Shown here: positions 57,435 through 64,000 of the stretch, piece by piece
How positions within the stretch are numbered: position 1 is the first letter of the stretch
How the letters are laid out: every line of letters starts with the position of its first letter
NCBI GenBank assembly: GCA_964291335.2
Contig: OZ219748.1
Coordinates: forward strand, 62,001 to 126,000
Origin: G964291335 sp964291335
GTDB lineage: Bacteria > Chloroflexota > Dehalococcoidia > Lucifugimonadales > UBA3495
Direction of reading: 5' to 3'
Length of the DNA stretch: 64,000 nt
The notes under the pieces: model-generated
Seen by the model: only the letters and a program-made list of their open reading frames with translations
Databases searched by the model: none
What the model was told of the DNA's origin: nothing
Made by a program: the position numbers and the translations under genes

Positions 57435-57794
57435 ATGCCAGCCAAGGGTAAGAAGGTCGCGTCGCGCCAGGCTGCCTTGAATCGGCGGCGGAGACAACGC
57501 CGTAATGTTGACCCGCTGGAAGCGGTTATCCCCGCTGTGGGAGTGGAACCAGCCCACGGCGACGGCAGTATGGGGACAGACGCTCTCGTTCAGCCCAGCG
57601 GAGCGCAGCCAGCCAATCCGCCGCCGGGAGCGGCAAGGACGGCAGCCCGGCCGGTTGCCCCGGCCAGCAGGACAACCCAGCCAGTTTCCGACCGGGCCAT
57701 GGCCTATACTCACCTGGGTTCAGAGCTGCGCCGCATCCTGATTTTGTCCGGGTGCCTGCTGGCTATTCTGGTAACCCTTTCCTTTTTCCTCTAG
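57435..57794 (+). CDS. Small membrane protein with basic N-terminus, 119 aa
   Basis: ATG follows a strong AAAGGAGGTTTGCAACC site. The protein has a very basic N-terminus (NRRRRQRRN), a Pro/Ala linker and a single C-terminal membrane helix (RILILSGCLLAILVTLSFFL) ending at the last residue, so it is tail-anchored with the basic part in the cytoplasm. The basic stretch could contact nucleic acid or ribosomes. It precedes uvrC by 111 bases. No family recognised. Confidence 0.6.
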   Translation: MPAKGKKVASRQAALNRRRRQRRNVDPLEAVIPAVGVEPAHGDGSMGTDALVQPSGAQPANPPPGAARTAARPVAPASRTTQPVSDRAMAYTHLGSELRRILILSGCLLAILVTLSFFL

Positions 57795-57905
57795 CGCCAA
57801 ACTTGCAATCCATTCCTTTATTGTCCACCACGCCCGGCTGTCATTCCGGGCCGGCAGGCAAAAGCTGCATTGCCGGCCCGACGGGAGACGTTTCGGGAAA
57901 GAACT

Positions 57906-59807
57906 ATGGTCAAGCCCCTATTTGAGCATCGACTCAGAGTAACGCCGGAGAAACCGGGCGTTTACTTGATGAAGAACGCCCGGAATGAAGTGCTGTACGT
58001 CGGCAAGGCGGTTGTTCTGCGCAACCGCCTCCGTTCCTATTTCGGCGCGCCAGCGGGACTGCCGGCCAAAATTCAGCGAATGGTGGCCCAACTTGGCGAT
58101 TTTGAGTTCATCGTTACCGATACTGAAGCCGAAGCGCTGATTCTGGAAAATACCCTGATTAAACGGTATAAACCCCACTTCAACGCCCGGCTTAAAGACG
58201 ACAAGACTTACCCCTACCTGAAAATTGACCTGAAGGAAGACTTTCCACGGGTTTATATCACCCGGCAGGTGGCCCAGGATGGCGCGCGCTACTTTGGGCC
58301 TTTTGCTACCGCCAGCAGCGTCCGCAAGACTATGGATCTGGTTAAGAAACTCTTCCCCTACCGTTCCTGCACCAAGGTGATTACCGGGAAGGACCCCCGT
58401 CCCTGCCTGGAATATTACATCCACCGCTGCGTGGCGCCCTGCTCCGGTTTCGCCACCAGGGAGGAATACGCCCGGGTGATTGAACAGGTCATAATGTTCA
58501 TGGAAGGCAATACCGAGGCCGTTACCCGGGAGCTGCGCAGCAAGATGGAAGCCGCCGCGGAATCCCTGGAGTTTGAACGCGCCGCAGTTCTGCGCGACCA
58601 GATACGCGGCATTGACCGGGTGGCCGAAGAGCAGGAAGTTAAGGTGGAGGCTAACCCGGGCGGGGATCGGGACATCATCGCCATGGCGCAGGGTAATAAT
58701 GAGACCTGGGTTGAGGTGTTTTTCATCCGCCGGGGCAAGCTCATCGGTCGGGATCACTTTTTTATGGAAGGTACGCAGGATGACTCGCCAGAGCTGGTCA
58801 TGGGGCATTTCATTCGTCAGTTCTATCAAACCGCCCTGGTGATACCCCCCACTATTATGTTGCAGCACGCGCCCGAGGATCGGGAATTGATTCGGGCCTG
58901 GCTGAAAGAACGGCGGGGCGGCGCTGTGCGCCTGACTTGTCCGCAACGCGGTCAGCATAAAAAACTGATGGACGTAGTTGCGGAGAACGCCATTCAGGGC
59001 CTGGCCCAGCACCGGATTAAATGGCTGAACAACTCTGATGTCATTCATCAGGCTATGAGCGAACTTCAGGAAGAGCTGAGCCTGCCCGCCCTGCCGGCCC
59101 GGATTGAATGCTACGACATATCCCACGTCCAGGGAACCAACCTGGTGGGCAGTATGGTGGTGTTTCAGGACGGACGGCCCAGGACGCCTCATTACCGCCG
59201 GTTTCAGATAAAGACGGTGGATAAGGTGGATGACTATGCCAGTATGCAGGAAATGCTGCGGCGTCGGTTCCGGCGGTTAGCCGATGCCCGGGCCCAGGGG
59301 CCGGAACCGGACGGGGCGGCCCCGGCGTTGGACGAACCGCCGGATGCCGAAAGCCGGCCGGCCGCCGGCGTCGCCTGGGGCATTGAACCCGACCTGGTGA
59401 TCATCGACGGCGGCAAAGGGCACCTTTCGGCAGCCCTGGAAGTGCTGCTGGAACTGGGACTGGACGATGTTCCGTTGGCGGCCCTGGCTAAAGAAAATGA
59501 ATGGCTGTTCCTGCCGCACACCCCGGAACCGGTTGAGCTGCCCCGCAACTCCCAGGGGTTGTATTTAGTGCAGCGCATACGGGATGAAGCGCACCGTTTC
59601 GCCATAACCTATCACCGGAACTTGCGCAGCAAGAGCAGCCTTCGTTCCTCTATTGACCTGGTGTCTGGCATTGGCCCCAAGCGCAAGCGGCTGCTGCTGC
59701 GCCGCTTCGGTTCAATTCAGGGTATTAAAGACGCTGAGCTGGACGATATTGCCGCCGTTCCGGGCCTGACCCGTTCTCTGGCAGTACGGCTGAAGCAGAC
59801 CCTTTAA
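57906..59807 (+). CDS. uvrC: Excinuclease ABC subunit UvrC
   Basis: ATG at 57906 is preferred because the family starts at about this point; the frame is open from 57870. The 633-residue protein has an N-terminal GIY-YIG domain (KPGVYLMKNARNEVLYVGKAVVLRNRL), a UVR motif in the middle (LRSKMEAAAESLEFERAAVLRDQIR), the RNase H-like C-terminal nuclease (IECYDISHVQGTNLVGSMVVFQ, DLVIIDGGKGHL) and two terminal helix-hairpin-helix motifs (GIGPKRKRLLLRRFGS). It makes the 3' and 5' incisions in nucleotide excision repair with UvrA and UvrB, which are not in the window. Confidence 0.95.
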   Translation: MVKPLFEHRLRVTPEKPGVYLMKNARNEVLYVGKAVVLRNRLRSYFGAPAGLPAKIQRMVAQLGDFEFIVTDTEAEALILENTLIKRYKPHFNARLKDDKTYPYLKIDLKEDFPRVYITRQVAQDGARYFGPFATASSVRKTMDLVKKLFPYRSCTKVITGKDPRPCLEYYIHRCVAPCSGFATREEYARVIEQVIMFMEGNTEAVTRELRSKMEAAAESLEFERAAVLRDQIRGIDRVAEEQEVKVEANPGGDRDIIAMAQGNNETWVEVFFIRRGKLIGRDHFFMEGTQDDSPELVMGHFIRQFYQTALVIPPTIMLQHAPEDRELIRAWLKERRGGAVRLTCPQRGQHKKLMDVVAENAIQGLAQHRIKWLNNSDVIHQAMSELQEELSLPALPARIECYDISHVQGTNLVGSMVVFQDGRPRTPHYRRFQIKTVDKVDDYASMQEMLRRRFRRLADARAQGPEPDGAAPALDEPPDAESRPAAGVAWGIEPDLVIIDGGKGHLSAALEVLLELGLDDVPLAALAKENEWLFLPHTPEPVELPRNSQGLYLVQRIRDEAHRFAITYHRNLRSKSSLRSSIDLVSGIGPKRKRLLLRRFGSIQGIKDAELDDIAAVPGLTRSLAVRLKQTL

Positions 59808-60030
59808 TGGTTGATGCACTGCCGATTACCTTTAAGCGCTCCCATTCGCATGATTTAGCCGCCTTCGGTTCTTTTTGCTGCCGACTTTGTCTTGAAACCT
59901 TGCCGGGTGATGGGTAACATAAGGCGTAGCCCCCGCGCCCGCCGATAGCTGCCGGACGCTGACCGGCCCCCGGCAGGGACATATCAGTCCCGGGAACGCA
60001 TCTGAATGCAAGACGCCCGGCTTTCAGGCT

Positions 60031-60813
60031 ATGCTGAAACTGACAATTACCCTGCCAAATAACGCTCAAGTCAACCTGGAATCTGACGATGAGGCGATTA
60101 TCGATCGCATTCTGGGCATGGTAATGGCAGAAGTTACCCGAAGTCTGCCGCTGAATGCCCCGGCTGCCGCTGGCGGCTCAACGCCTCCGCCCGCCAGCGG
60201 GACCGGCGCATCAGCCGGTTTGGCCCTTAACCAGGACGGAAACGCCCCCGGTTCGGTCAGCGTGGGGGGGGAAGCCCCTGCCCCCGATTTCGAGGGCAAT
60301 GGCATTGACCCCCACCGGCTTTCGGCCCTTCCCAGGCCTTCCTACCTCGCCGCAGAGCCGGCTGGGCCAGCCACCGCCGACCTCTTTCCGGAGGCGAACC
60401 TTGAAGACCAGCATCGTGGCGATGCTAATTTTGACGGAAACAAAAACGGGGCTGGCAAGACTACGGCTATGCGGTCGGAGCCGTCAATTACCGGGCCGGC
60501 CGCCAGGAGCGGGATTTATTCGGCCATGGAGCAGGACTATATCGACTTTTGTCGGTCGGTCAACCCCCTGGGCGATATGCGCCGGGTGGTGGTGGCAGCC
60601 GAGGGGGCCAGCCGTTTCCTGGGCATGACCGGCGTGGATGCCGAAGGCCTGGGCCGCCTGTTTGACCTGGCTGGATGGCCCCGGGCCAGTAATTTCATCC
60701 ACACCCTGCGCAATGCCGCCCGCAGCAAGTTCCGTTGGCTGGAACGTGTACCCGGCCGCGCCGGCCACTATTCCGTAACCGACGTGGGCCGCTCAGTCGC
60801 CCTGGGGCGCTAA
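60031..60813 (+). CDS. Unknown protein with winged-helix-like C-terminus, 260 aa
   Basis: ATG at 60031 has a weak site. The N-terminus LTITLPNNAQVNLESDDEAIIDRILGMVMAEV looks like a small alpha-beta domain, followed by a long low-complexity Gly/Ala/Pro/Asn linker (residues 40-160). The C-terminal 100 residues (DFCRSVNPLGDMRRVVVAAEGASRFLG in parts, FDLAGWPRASNFIHTLRNAARSKFRW, YSVTDVGRSVA) look like a winged helix, suggesting DNA binding. Linker composition is odd but the ends look coding. No family recognised. Confidence 0.55.
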   Translation: MLKLTITLPNNAQVNLESDDEAIIDRILGMVMAEVTRSLPLNAPAAAGGSTPPPASGTGASAGLALNQDGNAPGSVSVGGEAPAPDFEGNGIDPHRLSALPRPSYLAAEPAGPATADLFPEANLEDQHRGDANFDGNKNGAGKTTAMRSEPSITGPAARSGIYSAMEQDYIDFCRSVNPLGDMRRVVVAAEGASRFLGMTGVDAEGLGRLFDLAGWPRASNFIHTLRNAARSKFRWLERVPGRAGHYSVTDVGRSVALGR

Positions 60814-61046
60814 CCTTTCGTCAAACCTCCGTTATTTTCCCTTGCGGCACACCAGGCCGGCCGGCTCAGTCCGGCTGCTATCAGGGGGCGAAGTCGGGCC
60901 AGTGGCTGCCGTTGCCCCGCTCGGCGCGGAACCGGCCCGACGGCGGCAGTCCCCGGTTCGCCATGACGCCGGCGATTCCTTCCCGGCGCCGGTGGCTTTG
61001 TATGGTAAAATCCTCCAAGTTACTTCGCTAAGGAGATGAGCCAGCC

Positions 61047-62459
61047 ATGAGAATGTATATCAACGGCGAGTGGGTTGACCGGGCGGAAACAATGCCCGTT
61101 TACAATCCTTTTGACCAGACGGTGATTGATACGGTGCCGCGGGCCAACGCTGCCGATGTGGATGCAGCCATCAGCAGTGCGGCGCGGGGGGCGGAGGCTA
61201 TGGCTAAATTGCCCGCCTTTGAACGCTATTCCATCCTGCGCCGAACCGCCGATATTATGGCGGAACGGGTGGAGGAACTGGGCCGAACTATCACTATGGA
61301 GGAAGGCAAGGTAATTGCTGAAGGAAGGGGCGAGGCGCTGCGGGCAATTCAGACTATAACCTTATCCTCTGAAGAGGCCAAGCGTCTGCACGGTGAAACC
61401 GTGCCTCTGGATGCCGCCCCAGGCGCAACCACTCAGTTTGGCTTTACCATCAGGGTGCCGGTAGGGGTAGTGGCGGCTATTGCTCCATTCAATTTCCCCC
61501 TTAACCTGGTGTGCCACAAGGTTGGCCCGGCCCTGGCCGCCGGCAACGCAGTTATTCTGAAGCCGGCCGGGGATACCCCCCTGTCCGGCTTGATGCTGGT
61601 AGAAATCCTGCTGGAAGCCGGTCTGCCCCCCCAGGCAATTCAATGTGTAACCGGTTCCGGCGCGGAAATTGGCGATGTAATAACCAGCGATCCGCGAGTT
61701 CGCAAAATTACCTTCACCGGCAGCATGGAGGTGGGCGACCGCATTTGCCGCAATGCGGGCATCAAAAAGGTAACCATGGAACTGGGTTCCAACAGCCCGC
61801 TGATTGTGATGTCCGACGCCGATATAGAAAAAGTGGCGGCAGCCACGGTAGCCAGTGGGTTCGCCAACGCCGGGCAGGTGTGCATTTCCACCCAGCGGGT
61901 ATTGGCCGACCGAAGCATTTACGCCGACTTCCTGGATGCCTTGAAAGGGCCTACGGAGGCTTTCGCCACCGGCAACCCGTTGGATGAATCAATGAGAATG
62001 GGGCCGATGATTCGCGAGGCGGACGCATCTCGGGTCAGCCGCTGGATTGGTGAAGCGGTGGAACAGGGCGCCAGAGTAGTAGCCGGCGGCGACCAGGAAG
62101 GAACGCTTCATGTTCCAACAGTGGTTGCCGATGTGCTTCCGGAGATGCGCATTTCCCGGGAAGAGCTGTTCGGCCCGGCGGTAGCCGTAAGTTCCTTCAG
62201 CGATATTGACCAGGCTATCGCCATGGCCAACGATTCGCGATTCGGTCTTTCGGCCGGTATTTTTACCCAGAATGTGGATTGGGCCATGCGCTTCGCCCGG
62301 GAGGTACAGTCCGGCAACCTGCACATTAACTCGCACCCCCAATGGCGCGCTGACTTGATGCCCTATGGCGGTCTGAAGGACAGCGGTATGGGCAAGGAAG
62401 GCCCCGGATATGCCATCGAGGAAATGACCGAGTTGAAGATGGTGGTATTTCATCTCTAA
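61047..62459 (+). CDS. NAD(P)-dependent aldehyde dehydrogenase
   Basis: ATG at 61047 follows AAGGAGATGAGCCAGCC. The 470-residue enzyme has the ALDH landmarks: IAPFNFPLNLVCHKVGPALAAGNAV in parts, ITFTGSMEVGDR, the general base in MELGSNSP, the nucleophile Cys in ANAGQVCISTQRV and EELFGPAVAV. GSNSP in place of the usual GGKxP/GGxSP loop is a feature of the succinate-semialdehyde, lactaldehyde or phosphonoacetaldehyde-like branch. Exact substrate is open. Adjacent to a PIG-L deacetylase gene. Confidence 0.9.
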   Translation: MRMYINGEWVDRAETMPVYNPFDQTVIDTVPRANAADVDAAISSAARGAEAMAKLPAFERYSILRRTADIMAERVEELGRTITMEEGKVIAEGRGEALRAIQTITLSSEEAKRLHGETVPLDAAPGATTQFGFTIRVPVGVVAAIAPFNFPLNLVCHKVGPALAAGNAVILKPAGDTPLSGLMLVEILLEAGLPPQAIQCVTGSGAEIGDVITSDPRVRKITFTGSMEVGDRICRNAGIKKVTMELGSNSPLIVMSDADIEKVAAATVASGFANAGQVCISTQRVLADRSIYADFLDALKGPTEAFATGNPLDESMRMGPMIREADASRVSRWIGEAVEQGARVVAGGDQEGTLHVPTVVADVLPEMRISREELFGPAVAVSSFSDIDQAIAMANDSRFGLSAGIFTQNVDWAMRFAREVQSGNLHINSHPQWRADLMPYGGLKDSGMGKEGPGYAIEEMTELKMVVFHL

Positions 62460-62605
62460 TCATCCGGGGGCGCCGATAACGGTTAACCGCGATACCCGGG
62501 CCGGCCTGCTCACAGCGATAATTGGCCGGCCCGGGGCCGGGTTGCGCCGGAAGCAACCTGGTGAAGGTGGAAATACCCGGTAAAATTCAGACGAGGCCGG
62601 GAAAG

Positions 62606-63358
62606 TTGCCAATCGAAATCAGAACCGAACCACCGCGAAGCGCCCTGGTAGTTACGCCGCATCCCGACGATGCCGAGGGTGGCTGCGGAGCGACCATGGC
62701 CAAGTGGATTAAAGAGGCCGGCACGGAAGTCGTCGTGGTGCTGTGTACCAATGGAGACAAGGGGACAGCGGACCGCGCTTTGTGCCCGGAAGAGCTGGCC
62801 AGAACCCGGGAACAGGAGCAACTTAATGCCGCGGCGTACCTGGGAGTTAAGGAAGTGGTGTTTCTGCGCCACCCGGATGGCGCTCTGGAAGATTCGCGGG
62901 TTTTCCGCTCCGAAGTTGTCCGTGAAATTCGCCGTCATCGTCCCGAGTTGCTTTTTTGCATCGACCCCTTCCGGGTAAAGAACCACACCCACCGGGACCA
63001 CCGGATGAGCGGCCAGGTGGCTCTTGACGCCGCTTATTCCTATGCGTGGAGCTATTTATGCTTCCCGGAGCAAATTACGGAGGAAGGACTAAAGCCCCAC
63101 CGGGTAAAAGAGGCCTTGCTGTGGGGCACCGAGGATGCCGACGTTTTCATCGACGTTGCCGGATACCAGGCAGATAAGGCGGAATCTCTCGGCCGCCATG
63201 TCAGCCAGATGCGGCGGCGCACCCCGCAGGAGCGGATGGAACGGGTGGCGCAGGGATTGGCCAGGCAAGGGGAAAAAGCCGGTTTGAGTTACGCCGAAGG
63301 GTTTCGCCGGGTGGCTTTCGACCTGGGAACGCTGGAGTGGCGCCTGGCTAATTCCTGA
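62606..63358 (+). CDS. PIG-L/LmbE family deacetylase
   Basis: The start is uncertain: TTG at 62606 behind GAGGCCGGGAAAG fits the usual distance of about 10-15 residues to the motif, but GTG at 62561 or TTG at 62522 are possible. The protein shows the family zinc site: TPHPDDAEGGCGATMAKW (His-x-x-Asp-Asp) and NHTHRDHRMSG (third His), plus an LCTNGDKGTAD loop. Members deacetylate N-acetylglucosamine-inositol, mycothiol or bacillithiol precursors and other sugars. Substrate cannot be told; the neighbouring epimerase is far away. Confidence 0.85.
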   Translation: MPIEIRTEPPRSALVVTPHPDDAEGGCGATMAKWIKEAGTEVVVVLCTNGDKGTADRALCPEELARTREQEQLNAAAYLGVKEVVFLRHPDGALEDSRVFRSEVVREIRRHRPELLFCIDPFRVKNHTHRDHRMSGQVALDAAYSYAWSYLCFPEQITEEGLKPHRVKEALLWGTEDADVFIDVAGYQADKAESLGRHVSQMRRRTPQERMERVAQGLARQGEKAGLSYAEGFRRVAFDLGTLEWRLANS

Positions 63359-63525
63359 TGGCGTTTTGTTTCGCTTGCCGGTTGCAGTCAGCTACGGCTG
63401 TTTCCTGCAGCATTGCCGAACCCGGCCGCTTTATCGATTGGCACAATGCCCCCGCGGGCAGGGTCATCTCTCGCGAGGGATAGATTGGCCCGGGCGACCG
63501 GTCGCTGCGGCAAAGGGGCTGGGCT

Positions 63526-63633
63526 GAGGAAAGCCCCCGGAGTGGTTACCGGTCGCTGGAACCAGGTATTGCTGGATTTCGCCCAGGTAGTTGGTGGAGG
63601 AAAGCCCCCGGAGCGGTTACCGGTCGCTGGAAC
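63526..63633 (+). repeat. Two 37-bp direct repeats
   Basis: Copies at 63526-63562 and 63597-63633 differ in one base (T/C in GGAGyGGTTACCGG). They are spaced 71 bases start to start. Part of the repeat core (CGACCGGTCGCTG) also occurs at 63494. The second copy contains the stop codon and last codons of the minus-strand gene that ends at 63617. Confidence 0.8.
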
Positions 63634-64000
63634 TGTCGGGCTGGGCCAGGGTTCCTTCCCCGGTGGACTCCACCCCCCAGGCGGGCAACAGCGCGCCGGA
63701 GTTGCTGCGGGCGATGGCCCGCATTACGTTGGCGATTATTCCGCTGTTCTTCCGAATCTTCTGCTGCCGGGCTTGGACAACAATCTCCGGGGTTTCGTCC
63801 AGCAAGCCCCACTGGGGCGGCACCCGGCTAACCGGCACTACCTCCCGCGGCGCTATGATGTAGTAATAGTCGGCCAGGTTGAGGAAGCGCTGGTCGTGGA
63901 ATTTTACGCTGAAAGCGTTGAGCCGGCACTGGTAAGCCGTCTCTTCCCGCAAGATTCGCTGGTAGTCTGCCAGGGCTGACCGGTAGGCTGGTTCCTGCTC
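63617..64000 (-). CDS. Unrecognised protein, 5' end outside the window
   Basis: The minus-strand frame is open to the window edge and ends at 63617. It reads ADYQRILREETAYQC, RFLNLADYYYIIAPREVVPV, RVPPQWGLLDETPEIVVQAR and ends in a short Pro/Ser tail. This has the character of a real protein: the plus-strand frame in the same place is Gly/Pro/Arg-rich. The pattern of Leu-Ala-Asp-Tyr and VPP-WGLL is reminiscent of uncharacterised nuclease-like small proteins, but I do not recognise the family. The tail overlaps the direct repeat. Confidence 0.55.
   Translation of the reverse strand, partial: EQEPAYRSALADYQRILREETAYQCRLNAFSVKFHDQRFLNLADYYYIIAPREVVPVSRVPPQWGLLDETPEIVVQARQQKIRKNSGIIANVMRAIARSNSGALLPAWGVESTGEGTLAQPDSSSDR

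Overview
The window looks like a piece of a GC-rich genome of the phylum Chloroflexota, probably a Dehalococcoidia/SAR202-like lineage. The hints are the threonine-proline-threonine linkers in surface proteins, a DUF3105 membrane protein, lipoproteins with a PTPT spacer after the lipobox, and frequent TTG/GTG starts behind good Shine-Dalgarno sites. Taxonomy is inference; no rRNA or ribosomal protein gene is present.

Region 1 (about 1-16,812) is an accessory region in decay. It opens with the 3' part of a DUF262/DUF1524 (GmrSD-type) HNH nuclease. Next come a broken Fic gene and an older Fic relic, a run of small unrecognised ORFs with good ribosome binding sites, and a secreted leucine-rich-repeat-like protein. 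A DGQHR (DndB-like) fragment interrupted by an 18-C run follows. A four-gene leftward operon of two lipoproteins and two membrane-anchored proteins of unknown function is the best intact candidate for an undescribed system here. It is divergent from a rightward set: a helical repeat protein, a frameshifted LRR lipoprotein paralogous to the first, a broken site-2 protease (M50), and a fragment of a PAPS-reductase-like protein. At least five genes here carry frameshifts or internal stops, whereas I saw none in the rest of the window, so this looks like a degrading genomic island, though consensus errors must be excluded.

Region 2 (17,165-26,085, all leftward) is a purine biosynthesis cluster: guaA, purD, an unknown gene overlapping purD, an acidic unknown, purE, a HAD phosphatase, a small superinfection-immunity-like membrane protein, purB, purC, a DUF3105 protein and purS. 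purQ, purL and purK are not in the window. A tRNA-Glu(CTC) with encoded CCA and a terminator close the region.

Region 3 (26,649-47,147) holds mostly metabolic and surface genes: a DMT-type permease, an M20 peptidase, a secreted protein, then a giant exported protein of about 1,922 residues with six near-identical CARDB-like domains, a TPT/TAT linker of about 560 residues and a C-terminal dockerin-like calcium loop. A fused FAD/Fe-S 2-hydroxyacid dehydrogenase (YdiJ type), class III aminotransferase, fluoride channel, PAC2 protein, endonuclease III, amidase, NAD-kinase-like protein, orphan DNA methyltransferase and TauE permease follow.

Region 4 (47,213-64,000) is intact core-like sequence: thioredoxin reductase, NAD-dependent epimerase, GarR-like reductase, RidA protein, beta and gamma subunits of a sodium-pumping decarboxylase without an alpha subunit, enoyl-CoA hydratase, cyclophilin lipoprotein, RraA-like protein, XerC/D recombinase, UvrC, aldehyde dehydrogenase and PIG-L deacetylase, ending in a partial unknown gene next to a 37-bp direct repeat.
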